A DNA stretch of 9,759 nucleotides, taken from assembly GCA_964346275.1 (NCBI GenBank), contig CAYFUR010000128.1, positions 1-9,759 on the forward strand, in the 5' to 3' direction. Origin of the DNA: CAYFUR01 sp964346275 (lineage in GTDB: Bacteria; Sumerlaeota; Sumerlaeia; SLMS01). The notes beneath the pieces were generated by a model that had not been told where the DNA came from, ran no database searches, and worked only from the letters and a program-made list of their open reading frames with translations. Positions 1-7,287 of the stretch are shown piece after piece (position 1 is the stretch's first letter; the number at the start of each line of letters is the position of its first letter). Both the position numbers and the translations under genes were made by a program.

Positions 1-1
1 A

Positions 2-961
2 TTTGTCGGCCAGACCGCAATCATCGAAAAGCTCCGCATCTTTATCCAGGCCGCCCGCAACCGCGGCGAAGCTCTCGACCACGTCCTGCTCTACGGCCCG
101 CCGGGACTCGGCAAAACCACACTCGCCCACATTATCGCCGAGGAAATGGGCACCGAGCTGCGCGGCACCAGCGGGCCCATTATCGAGCGCAAAGACGATC
201 TCGCGGCGATTCTCACCGAGCTGAAACGGGGCGATGTCCTCTTTATCGACGAAATCCACCGCCTCAATCGCGTCGTGGAGGAGTGCCTCTACCCGGCACT
301 GGAGGACCGCAAGATCGATATCCTCATCGGCGACGGACCCCACGCCAAATCCATCAAGCTCGATCTCGAGCCCTTCGCCCTCGTCGGAGCCACCACGCGC
401 GCCGGCATGCTCACCGGACCGCTGCGCACGCGATTCGGCATCACCCTGCGCCTGGATTTCTATACGGCCGGGGAACTGGAACGCATCATCCGCCGCAGCG
501 CCCGCCTGCTGAGGGTGGAAGTGCAAGGCAGCGGCCCCACCATCATCGCCGAGCGCAGCCGGGGCACCCCCCGCATCGCCAACCGCCTGCTCCGCCGCGT
601 GCGCGACATCGCCGAAATCCGCCACGACGGCATCATCGACGACCGCGTCGCCCGCGAAGCCCTCGAGCTGCTCGAAATCGACCACCGGGGCCTCGATGTC
701 CAGGACCGCGCCTTTCTCTCGACCCTCATCGAGAAATTCGGCGGCGGACCCGTCGGCCTCAACACCCTCGCCGTCGCCCTCAGCGAGGACGAGGACACCC
801 TCATCGATATCGTCGAGCCCTACCTGATCCAGACCGGCTTTCTTGCGCGCACGCCCCGCGGCCGCGTCGCCACGCCCGCCGCCTACGACCATATCGGCAT
901 CCAGGCCCCCAACGTTATTCCCCCGGAACTGCAGGACGATCTGTTTCGCGAGGAGTCCTAG
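2..961 (+). CDS. ruvB: Holliday junction branch migration helicase RuvB (5' partial)
   Basis: This is the AAA+ motor that, with RuvA, drives branch migration of Holliday junctions during recombination and repair in the cytoplasm. The reading frame is open from base 2 and the start lies left of the window. 319 residues are visible, and about 30 N-terminal residues are missing against the usual 335 to 345. The Walker A motif GPPGLGKT is at bases 95-118. Walker B is LFIDEIHRL, and the sensor-1/arginine-finger region reads GATTRAGMLTGPLRTRFG. RGTPRIANRLLRRVRD is the sensor-2 region. The C-terminal winged helix is marked by GGPVGLNTLA and EPYLIQTGFLARTPRGR. No key residue is missing, so the enzyme should be active. 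It ends in TAG at 959-961. No ruvA or ruvC lies downstream; the next genes run convergently. Identification is by family motifs and is secure. Confidence 0.97.
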   Translation, partial: FVGQTAIIEKLRIFIQAARNRGEALDHVLLYGPPGLGKTTLAHIIAEEMGTELRGTSGPIIERKDDLAAILTELKRGDVLFIDEIHRLNRVVEECLYPALEDRKIDILIGDGPHAKSIKLDLEPFALVGATTRAGMLTGPLRTRFGITLRLDFYTAGELERIIRRSARLLRVEVQGSGPTIIAERSRGTPRIANRLLRRVRDIAEIRHDGIIDDRVAREALELLEIDHRGLDVQDRAFLSTLIEKFGGGPVGLNTLAVALSEDEDTLIDIVEPYLIQTGFLARTPRGRVATPAAYDHIGIQAPNVIPPELQDDLFREES

Positions 962-1204
962 CGGGCGGGCGGCCTTTTGAAATATTGGCCAGGAAAGCAC
1001 ACCGTTCTTGTCGACTTTTAAGCTTTGCTGTCGATTAAAACAGAACATGAGAAAAAAGGAAGTGAGAGAATAAAGGCCGCGGATCATACGGAGAGACACC
1101 GATGAGTGATAATCAATAAAATCTGAGTACTTTATTACTATCCAAAGCATGTCTGCCAAAGCCCGGGGCGGCCAGTCCTTGGTGCTCATGGTGCCTTTGC
1201 GGCT
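962..1204. other. Intergenic region downstream of ruvB, no gene seen
   Basis: This is the gene-free part of the 562-bp gap between ruvB and the next intact gene; the rest of the gap is the relic at 1205-1422 and a short tail to 1523. Much of 1000-1150 is AT-rich, unlike the coding sequence around it. Short imperfect direct repeats are visible: TGTCGACTTTTA at 1009 and TGTCGATTAAAA at 1029 (period 20), and CCAAAGC at 1142 and 1156 (period 14). Two tiny ATG-to-stop frames (1047-1073 and 1102-1119) are too short to call. I see no convincing Rho-independent terminator for ruvB. Confidence 0.6.
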
Positions 1205-1422
1205 TTATATTTTTGACAATGAGCAAAAGTGAAAATGAGAACTTTTGAATAGAAACTGGAACAGGAGGCATTCAGGCATCCGGGTCCTCCATGACCTTTT
1301 CGCGGAAAAAACTGATAGAGCGTATTCGTCCGCTCGGCTTTGAGCCATGGTTCGCGGCGGCGCAGCCACGCGGGAAAGGCGCTTTTGAAATCCCCTCGTT
1401 GCAAAGGCCTCTCGCCCTCCTG
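1205..1422 (-). pseudogene. Decayed N-terminal fragment of the six-helix membrane-protein family
   Basis: One minus-strand frame reads GERP, a short gap, then SAFPAWLRRREPWLKAER followed by TNTLYQFF. This matches the N-termini of the intact proteins at 3737-4759 (SSFPRWIRKLDPWLEAEE, then RNTLFQFF) and 4794-5855 (AAFPGWLKRMVPPLEAEE). The frame then breaks. A run of six A (plus strand, 1306-1311) stands where the intact 3737-4759 gene has five (4653-4657). Removing one base restores FFREKVMEDP, parallel to the intact FFHQRAMKTP, but a stop follows three codons later. A further shift gives LLFQFLFKSS, like the intact RFFLFNKN. DNA identity is obvious around the shift, for example AGAGCGTATTC in both copies. 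About 70 of roughly 340 residues remain, and there is no clear start or Shine-Dalgarno. I read it as a truncated, frameshifted duplicate closest to the 340-residue gene. Boundaries are approximate. Confidence 0.75.
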
Positions 1423-1523
1423 CTGGAACCCCGAACAGAGTCCGCAGAGCGACTCGGGCCGGAGTCATCCATCAGAATTCATCACGAAAGAACATAGTGC
1501 CAACGAGGGGCCGGGGCTACCCT

Positions 1524-3509
1524 TTATTTTAATATCCAGAGGTTGTATTGGCCCAACTGGTTCAATGTGGAGAAGATATCGTTGTCCGTGCCGTTGCCCG
1601 CCCATCCCGTGATCGCCAAGGTCTGGCCGCGCAGCGCCATGTCGAAGATATAGCTGTCAACGGAGTTGTCCGCGATCTGCTTCCCCAGAAGCGCGCCCTG
1701 CACAGGATCCAGCCGGAGCAGGGCCGCCTGCATGGTGCCCGAGTCGTCCATGGCATGGCCCCCGACCAGGAGTTCCCCCGGGCGCCCGCCCATCACCTTG
1801 AAGGCGACTTCCTTGTCATCCCCAAAGCTGAAGGTCTTCTCCCAGATTCGCGTCGTGGTGGTCTTTCCGCCGACGGAGGGCGCCGCATACTTGATGACCA
1901 GCATCTGGCGCATGCCAGAGGCTTCCGTGGTATAGCCCGCCGCATAGACATCGCCCGCCTCGTCGACATAAAGACTTCGGACCGCGTCTGTTTTTCCCGC
2001 GGTTCCGGTGTAAGTGTCTTCGAAAAACGCAACGCCGCCGGGCGTATATCCGCGGATATGCCAGTCCACGTCCTCCTCGGTCGTATTGCCGCGCTGGCCG
2101 CCGACAAAGAGATTCCCCTCCGCATCCATGGCCATGGCATGCGCCCGGTCTTGATAATCAAAATCGGGCGAATAATCATAATTGATCGGAAAGCCGGACT
2201 GCAAATCGCCGTCCGAGTTATATTTCAAAACCGACCAGATATATTCCCCCGCGCCCCAGCCGCCAAATTCGAATCCGGCGACATAGATATCGCCATTCTC
2301 GCCACAGAGGACCTCCGAGCCCGCATTCCACGCCCCCGTGTGATACGTCCGTTCCCAGTCCAGCACACCGGCGGACGTATAGCGCCGCGTCAGGATGGCC
2401 CGCTCGTAGGGTGGAAAACCGCCCCCTTTCGCTCCGGTTACGATGATGTTGTCATCGGAGTCTACGCACACATCCATGAAGTAATCATAGGATGTTCCCG
2501 TGGCGCTATTATAGCGCTCGTCCAGACCCGCTGGGGTCCCGTCGGCGTTGAAAATCGCCAGATAGCCGTCCCAGTCCGGATGGGCCGTTTCCATCATGCC
2601 GCACACGCAAAAGCCGCCATTCTGGGTGAAAGCGATGCCCCGGCCGTAATCTGTCGCCCCACCGTCCACCGTGTCCGACCAATGCGGAAACGCAAAGGGC
2701 GCCGGGTTTTCCGGCGGCGGGGCAAAGGGCGTTGCCAGGGCCGCCGCGCCGGAGGCGAAATTCGACGCCGCGTCGTAGCTAAAGGCCGTATAGTAGTAAG
2801 GCTGGCCGTTCGCCAGGCCCGTGTCCGTGAAGGAATCCGCCGTTCCGTCATAGGCCGTGTCGCCATCATTTTCGTCTGTGGGATATTGATCCGTGCGCCG
2901 CTGGACGCGAACCCCCGCGAAATCGTCCGCCGGGTTATTCCAGAACAGAATCGCCTCGCCATCGCCCGGCTCCGCTCGGAAGCCGGAAACATTGTCCGGC
3001 GGCGTCGTGTCGCCCGTGCCCGGTGTCCACGTCACCTGGTCGAGAAAGCCCGCGTCCTCATTGGCGGTGTATTGAATGTCCTTCGAATAACTCCAATTCA
3101 AGGTATACGTTCCCTCCGGGATTGCCACCGTCTTCTGTTCCCAGGATGTCTGCCCGAAAATCGTTGTATATTCGTAAATATTAAAACCCTCGGCATACCA
3201 GAAGATCAGCGAATCAAAGTATCCGGCTCCCATATCGGCGTGGGCATCCACCCGCCACCAGAACGTGAGCGTTCCGGGACCGGTCACAACCGCCGTCAGA
3301 TCCGATTGCTGGCCATGGCTTACCGCGCCACTCCGGCCCGCATCTACTCCATCGTGGGTGATGCCCGGTTGGGAAAACCAGTCCGATATCGAAGCGGAAC
3401 TGCTCCCAAAAGTTAAATCATTATTGTCCACCGCGTCGTTCATATCGCCGTAAACATTTGAAAAAGCAAAAAATAAAACCCCGGCCAGAAGAAAACAGGA
3501 AGTGCGCAT
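1524..3509 (-). CDS. Secreted jelly-roll / Fn3 / seven-repeat beta-propeller protein
   Basis: This 661-residue exported protein has no recognised enzymatic motif. The start is ATG at 3509, not the in-frame TTG at 3521, because GGAGGG (3514-3519) ends five bases before the ATG. Residues 1-21 form a signal peptide (SCFLLAGVLFFAFSNVYG). Residues 25-162 look like a beta-sandwich of the jelly-roll or lectin kind (GPGTLTFWWRV, SWEQKTVAIPEGTYTLNWSY). Residues 169-262 are fibronectin-III-like (TTPPDNVSGF, LANGQPYYYTAFSYDAASN). From about 277 to the end there are seven propeller-type repeats centred near 286, 341, 396, 455, 508, 566 and 619, each of the form hydrophobic-x-D-x-x-G-(N/D)-(I/V/L)-(Y/F/V)-V-(A/T/G)-G, as in VCVDSDDNIIVTGA and YVDEAGDVYAAGY. 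This resembles the SBBP/delta-60 class. No LPXTG, PEP-CTERM or other sorting tail is seen. It is probably an extracellular or surface binding or adhesion protein. It lies 227 bp downstream of the membrane-protein operon and probably has its own promoter. Confidence 0.9.
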   Translation of the reverse strand: MRTSCFLLAGVLFFAFSNVYGDMNDAVDNNDLTFGSSSASISDWFSQPGITHDGVDAGRSGAVSHGQQSDLTAVVTGPGTLTFWWRVDAHADMGAGYFDSLIFWYAEGFNIYEYTTIFGQTSWEQKTVAIPEGTYTLNWSYSKDIQYTANEDAGFLDQVTWTPGTGDTTPPDNVSGFRAEPGDGEAILFWNNPADDFAGVRVQRRTDQYPTDENDGDTAYDGTADSFTDTGLANGQPYYYTAFSYDAASNFASGAAALATPFAPPPENPAPFAFPHWSDTVDGGATDYGRGIAFTQNGGFCVCGMMETAHPDWDGYLAIFNADGTPAGLDERYNSATGTSYDYFMDVCVDSDDNIIVTGAKGGGFPPYERAILTRRYTSAGVLDWERTYHTGAWNAGSEVLCGENGDIYVAGFEFGGWGAGEYIWSVLKYNSDGDLQSGFPINYDYSPDFDYQDRAHAMAMDAEGNLFVGGQRGNTTEEDVDWHIRGYTPGGVAFFEDTYTGTAGKTDAVRSLYVDEAGDVYAAGYTTEASGMRQMLVIKYAAPSVGGKTTTTRIWEKTFSFGDDKEVAFKVMGGRPGELLVGGHAMDDSGTMQAALLRLDPVQGALLGKQIADNSVDSYIFDMALRGQTLAITGWAGNGTDNDIFSTLNQLGQYNLWILK

Positions 3510-3513
3510 GACA

Positions 3514-3519
3514 CCCTCC
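3514..3519 (-). promoter_or_regulatory. Ribosome binding site that fixes the start of the propeller protein
   Basis: On the minus strand GGAGGG precedes the ATG at 3509 with five bases between the GGAGG core and the start codon. This strong Shine-Dalgarno makes that ATG the start rather than the TTG four codons upstream, which overlaps the site itself. Confidence 0.75.
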
Positions 3520-3593
3520 AAGGAATCCGGGCAAAAGGCTCGGTTTGTTTGTCTAAAAGTAGAATTGCTTACAAGCGGCAGGGGTCAATGTAA

Positions 3594-3609
3594 AAGTCTG
3601 ATCAGACTT
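3594..3609. promoter_or_regulatory. Perfect 16-bp palindrome, candidate operator
   Basis: AAGTCTGATCAGACTT is a perfect dyad with no spacer, lying 85 bp upstream of the start of the propeller gene in an AT-rich gap. On the minus strand it ends five bases before TTGACC (3583-3588), which resembles a sigma-70 -35 box. The matching -10 region is poor (TTCTAC or TACTTT at off-consensus spacing), so an activator-dependent or alternative promoter is possible. The arms are AT-rich with no long U tract after them, so a terminator for the upstream operon is less likely. The function as an operator is inferred from position and symmetry only. Confidence 0.45.
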
Positions 3610-3736
3610 AATAGTAATAATTAAACCTCGATGGTCATAGTAAATGCTGAAAATCAGAGACTTGAAATGTATGGAATAAGTTTTGATCAATTACCTGACG
3701 GATCCATACTTAAAAATATACCACGATGTAAATTAT

Positions 3737-4759
3737 TTACCTGCGCTTCCTGTCGCCCTCCTCCAGGTATTCCGCCCAGACAAAGCCTTGAAACGCGTTG
3801 TTTGGCCCGGAAAGAAGGTTGCGGTAATACGCCTCGTTGCAGGTTGCGAGGATTCTCCTCCCAGTATAAAAAGCGGCGGCGAAAAGCAGCGACGCGGCCA
3901 GCCAGATGTTTCTTGCTTTGGGCTGTTGAAAAATTCCCCAGCCCGGCCCATCCGGAGACCAACTCGCTGAAAGGAGGACGGTGGTCAACGCGAGGGCCAG
4001 CATTCCGATTGCCCCAAGCGAAATCCACTGCGTCGAGCGGCCGAGCTGCCGGTTTAGTATCGGTGCGAGCCATGTCGCATATCCCGCTCTCTTCTCCCAC
4101 GTTTTTATCAAACGGACAATTGTCCAGATCAGCGCTTCGCGATGAATCTCCACGAAAAGGCGCCCGAATTCGAATCCCGCAGAGAGGAACGCCACAAACG
4201 CCGCGACATCCATCAGGGAATCGGGCCGGAGCAGATACAGGCCGCCAACCACCATGCCCGCCGCGAACAGAGCCGAAACCCAGGGAAGTCCCTTGGCGAG
4301 ATCCCTGCGCCCTTCCAGGTAGAGCGCCTCGGCAATCTCGGAATCCTGCACACCACAGAGCCAGAGATCCCGCAGAGCATTCGGATATTCCTGTCTCGAG
4401 AGAAACAGCGCGTGCAGGCTCCGGGGCACATTGGCCAGCTTGCGCTTCCTGTTAATCCAGACGCACAGAATCGAGTGGCCAATTGCGAGGAGGAATAAAA
4501 GCCCCAAGGCATGAATTTGAGTGCGTCCGCGCGCTTGAATATCCAGGTTCATTTTTATTCCTAAGATAACGAGACCAAGAAAGGAAAGACCGGCCAGAGT
4601 GTTCTTGTTAAAGAGAAAAAACCGGTAGGGGGTCTTCATGGCACGCTGGTGGAAAAACTGAAAGAGCGTATTCCTCTCCTCCGCTTCCAGCCACGGATCC
4701 AGCTTCCGGATCCAACGCGGAAAGGAACTCTTCCCGTATGGTGATTCCCCTTTTTCCAT
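3737..4759 (-). CDS. Six-helix integral membrane protein, paralogue of the upstream gene
   Basis: I do not recognise a named family for this 340-residue protein. Residues 1-50 are a charged cytoplasmic-type N-terminus with the motif FPRWIRKLDPWLEAEERN (13-30). Hydrophobic segments lie near 55-70, 84-101, 158-177, 182-199, 243-265 and 284-299. The soluble stretch at 110-155 (SLHALFL, then ALRDLWLCGVQDSEIAEALY) aligns with the same place in its neighbour and recalls the segment of ABC-2-type permeases that reads roughly LxxLLLTPLSxxEIxxGK; this is a weak resemblance. The C-terminus (GDRKRR) is basic. It is the last gene of the operon, 34 bp after the neighbour's stop. The ATG at 4759 has only a weak AGG upstream, so it may depend on coupled translation. 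The relic at 1205-1422 is a decayed copy of this gene. Its being a membrane protein is sure; its role is unknown. Confidence 0.88.
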   Translation of the reverse strand: MEKGESPYGKSSFPRWIRKLDPWLEAEERNTLFQFFHQRAMKTPYRFFLFNKNTLAGLSFLGLVILGIKMNLDIQARGRTQIHALGLLFLLAIGHSILCVWINRKRKLANVPRSLHALFLSRQEYPNALRDLWLCGVQDSEIAEALYLEGRRDLAKGLPWVSALFAAGMVVGGLYLLRPDSLMDVAAFVAFLSAGFEFGRLFVEIHREALIWTIVRLIKTWEKRAGYATWLAPILNRQLGRSTQWISLGAIGMLALALTTVLLSASWSPDGPGWGIFQQPKARNIWLAASLLFAAAFYTGRRILATCNEAYYRNLLSGPNNAFQGFVWAEYLEEGDRKRR

Positions 4760-4793
4760 AAACAGTACCTGTAAATATCAAAGGAGAAGGGAT

Positions 4794-5855
4794 CTACCCC
4801 TCCCAATCGTTCAGCACTTTCCGTCTCATATAAGAATCGAAAGCCCCGTCGGCGAGGTCGAGCGTTCTTTCGTATTTTTTAATATTCCGTTCGCGGATTT
4901 TTCGTCGAAACAGGTGCAAGGCGACCCCAACGGCGATGAGCACCAGCGCCGTGGAGAGGCTGATCAGGTTTTCGAGGAAGAAGTTATCCGCCTCTGTTTG
5001 CCGGGCGCGCTGCTGGGTTGTTGCCAAAACGATGATGCCCGCGACCAGGAACCACGAACCAAAGATCATCCCGACCACGCCTAGAATGCCGACTCCCACG
5101 CGGCGCGAAACCGCCAGCACCCGGTCGGAAAACGTCTCCGCGCCCCAGAAGTCCAGCCGGTCGCGCAGATTCCTCACCGTCACGCGCGCCATGAGGCTGA
5201 TCCACAGCGACGCGGCCATTTCACCCAGGAGAAACAAAAACGCCAGGACGGCAAAGATCACCGCGGTGTTCCATTCGGGCTGGAACATGAACAGCAAGAA
5301 CGTCCCGACCGCCACAAGTATCAGCAGGTTGATCAGAACGCCGGGCCAGTATCGCTCGAACAACTCGAGGAAAATACCCTCCGCCACATCGCGGCCGCGT
5401 GCTCCCGCCTGGTAAAGATCCAGGGCCAGGTTCGGCGCCACGCCGTCTCCGCGAAACGTCTTATGCAAAAAGGCCGGCGTCGATTCCTTCATGAACATCC
5501 GTGCAACCCGCTGGACGATCCGCAGAAGCACGAAAGCGGGAAGGAACAGGATCAGGGCGGCCGGGCTTCGGACATAAATGAGAGTGAGGAGAATCAGGCC
5601 GACGAAAAGAACCGGCCCGATCAGGCGGCCCAGCGGAAAGCCCGCAACCTGGATCCGTTCGAGCCAGAAGCGCCGCCGGATCCGATGAATCATCCGCCGG
5701 CGGCGAAACGCCTCGTAGAGGTGGTTTGTCTCCTCTGCCTCCAACGGCGGCACCATGCGCTTGAGCCAGCCCGGAAAGGCCGCCGGGCACTCGGCTTCCA
5801 CGCGGCCTGATGCCTCCGCGCGGGGTTTCTCGCCTCGTTCCTCCGCCACGCTCAT
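4794..5855 (-). CDS. Six-helix integral membrane protein, paralogue of the downstream gene
   Basis: This 353-residue protein has a soluble N-terminus of about 70 residues containing FPGWLKRMVPPLEAEETN (27-44), then RRRRMIHRIRRRF, which is strongly basic and probably cytoplasmic. Hydrophobic helices lie near 75-95, 98-115, 171-191, 197-221, 253-278 and 294-316. The loop at 125-165 (TPAFLHKTF, then LALDLYQAGARGRDVAEGIF) matches the neighbour's loop in position and pattern, so the two are full-length paralogues, though diverged. The C-terminus is a charged tail of about 35 residues (RKIRERNIKKYERTLDLADG). The start is ATG, three bases after the upstream TAA; its Shine-Dalgarno GAGGA lies inside the last codons of the upstream gene, so translation is probably coupled. 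The two paralogues may form a heterodimer. A distant ABC-2 permease relation is possible, but no ATP-binding gene is present in the window. Confidence 0.88.
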   Translation of the reverse strand: MSVAEERGEKPRAEASGRVEAECPAAFPGWLKRMVPPLEAEETNHLYEAFRRRRMIHRIRRRFWLERIQVAGFPLGRLIGPVLFVGLILLTLIYVRSPAALILFLPAFVLLRIVQRVARMFMKESTPAFLHKTFRGDGVAPNLALDLYQAGARGRDVAEGIFLELFERYWPGVLINLLILVAVGTFLLFMFQPEWNTAVIFAVLAFLFLLGEMAASLWISLMARVTVRNLRDRLDFWGAETFSDRVLAVSRRVGVGILGVVGMIFGSWFLVAGIIVLATTQQRARQTEADNFFLENLISLSTALVLIAVGVALHLFRRKIRERNIKKYERTLDLADGAFDSYMRRKVLNDWEG

Positions 5856-5858
5856 CCG

Positions 5859-7103
5859 TTATTCCTCGCGAAAGGGAGCATACCACCCGCGCAGATCCAC
5901 ATGCACGTATGGCGTGCCCTCCGCTGGTCCCGGGCCTTGATAGGAGGCCGCGATGCCCAGCCCGCCATAGATGCCCAGCTCGTCCATCGTTTCCTTGGCC
6001 CATCCCGCCAGGATTTCCGAATCGGCGATGTCCACACTGCCGTCATCGTTCAGGTCCGCCATTTCCGGTTCCCCGGCGGATTCCGCTTCGAGGATCATTG
6101 CGGCGGCGTCGCCGTATTGAAAGCGGCTGAACTCGGCGAGAAACACATCCTGGCGTTCCAGGCGGCGGCGTTCCGTGGGCGAGACGAAGCCGCGGAGGAT
6201 TTCCAGCCGCGCCGGGTCCAGGTTCTTCTCCGCCAGCTTGGCTTCAAAGGCCTTGAGAAAGCGCACCAGGCGGGGAGAGATGGCGGCAAATCGCGGCCCC
6301 TCGCCATCGTCTTTCCGCGCCTCGCCGGGAAAGACCGGCGGCACCAGGTCTTCCAGCGTCAAACGGGGCGTCACGCGGGCCTCGCGGGTGCGCTCGTCCA
6401 GGCGATAAAATGTCATGGGCGGGCGATAGTATTCCCGTCGGTCGAGAATGGCCTGGGGCACGTCGGGCCCCGCCTCGTTGGGATAAATGCCGATGTTCTG
6501 GCCCTGCAAGATGCCATCGCCGTTGCGGTCGAAGGGCACGCCGGGCAGCAGCAGCACGCCTTTCTTTCCCGCGCGAATCACCGCCGGGGCGGGTTCCGAT
6601 GGCGTCGCGGCGAGCCGCGCGGGCCGGTCGATACGCAACTCCGCCATGCTGGCGGTCAGATAGCTCGCCCGGCCGTCGGTCCCTCCCGCGCGCCAGGAGA
6701 TTTTGCCCTCGCCCCCCGGCACCAGGTAATCGTCCGGCTCCGCTTCCCAGGAGATTTCCGTGTACCGGCTCTGGCGAAAGAGCGCCACATCGTCCAGCGT
6801 CGGCTGAGAGGGGCTTTGGGCCGCCTCTTCCAGCCGCGCTTCCAGATCCACCGTTTCGCCCGGCTCGACCAGAAAGAGCGCGCCCGACCGCATCACGCGG
6901 TCGCCATTGACGTTCAGACGCACATCGGCTTCCTGGATTTCCGTGTCCAGCGGTCCAAAGGCTTCCCGCTGGACGGCCCGGCGGACGATTTCCAGGGCAT
7001 CGGTTTCGGGAGCGATCACGTCCTGACCCGGGGCCAGTGCCGCGCCCGCGAGGAAAGTTGCCACCAAGAACGAGGGGAGTCTAAACTGAACAGTGGGCAT
7101 CAT
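5859..7103 (-). CDS. Exported protein with EF-hand-like loops and degenerate peptidase-M15-like C-terminus
   Basis: This 414-residue protein begins with a signal peptide (FRLPSFLVATFLAGAALA, 7-24). Residues 40-170 contain beta-rich sequence of no recognised family. DRNGDGILQGQN (192-203) and DLNDDGSVDIAD (350-361) both fit a calcium EF-hand loop (D-x-N-x-D-G), and the second is dockerin-like. From about 243 the pattern resembles M15/DUF882-type peptidoglycan peptidases: ISPRLVRFLKAFEAKL, LEILRGFVSPTERRRL, SRFQYGDAAAMI (326-337), and finally YVHVDLRGW (399-407). In active relatives the middle motif reads about S-x-H-x-x-G-x-A-x-D; here His is Phe328 and Asp is Ala335, while His401 is kept. It is therefore probably not an active zinc peptidase, and may bind cell wall or partners. 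Two start codons stand together (7103 and 7100); GGAAGG sits 3 or 6 bases before them, which slightly favours 7100. First gene of the operon. Confidence 0.85.
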   Translation of the reverse strand: MMPTVQFRLPSFLVATFLAGAALAPGQDVIAPETDALEIVRRAVQREAFGPLDTEIQEADVRLNVNGDRVMRSGALFLVEPGETVDLEARLEEAAQSPSQPTLDDVALFRQSRYTEISWEAEPDDYLVPGGEGKISWRAGGTDGRASYLTASMAELRIDRPARLAATPSEPAPAVIRAGKKGVLLLPGVPFDRNGDGILQGQNIGIYPNEAGPDVPQAILDRREYYRPPMTFYRLDERTREARVTPRLTLEDLVPPVFPGEARKDDGEGPRFAAISPRLVRFLKAFEAKLAEKNLDPARLEILRGFVSPTERRRLERQDVFLAEFSRFQYGDAAAMILEAESAGEPEMADLNDDGSVDIADSEILAGWAKETMDELGIYGGLGIAASYQGPGPAEGTPYVHVDLRGWYAPFREE

Positions 7104-7287
7104 GGTCCTTCCGGTGGTTGAGTCGAAAAGTTCTCTTCATTTCGTCATTTTTTCTTCCGCCGCTGGCCCGGTGTCGAGGAAAGTTCAGGAGAAATCCGTT
7201 GCGCAGCCGGGGAGTTCTCGGCTTGGGTAGCGCCAATTATGCCCCCCCGCATCCTGCGAGGCTTATGACAAAAAAGAGCAGCATTCT

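Noticed and set aside
1047..1119. Two tiny frames (MRKKEVRE and MSDNQ), the second with GGAG upstream, considered as leader peptides
   Set aside because: No gene on the plus strand follows for them to regulate, and no attenuator-like hairpins are visible. Chance occurrence is likely.
1548..3416. Open frame of 622 codons on the plus strand, fully antisense to the propeller gene
   Set aside because: The translation is rich in Arg, Ile and Val without domains or a signal. The minus strand has a signal peptide, recognisable domains, seven repeats and a strong ribosome binding site. GC-rich codon bias commonly opens such antisense frames.
3631..4455. Plus-strand frame of 274 codons opposite the 340-residue membrane protein
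   Set aside because: It has Pro/Arg-rich composition, and the minus strand has a coherent six-helix protein with an intact paralogue next to it.
5901..7121. Open frame of 406 codons antisense to the M15-like gene
   Set aside because: The product is rich in Arg, His and Gln with no motif, while the opposite strand carries a signal peptide and EF-hand loops.
7104..7287. Divergent promoters between the operon and the TPR gene
   Set aside because: TTGTCA and CATAAT on the minus strand are about 24 bases apart, too far for a sigma-70 promoter, and no good pair was found on the plus strand. Promoters must exist here but I cannot place them.
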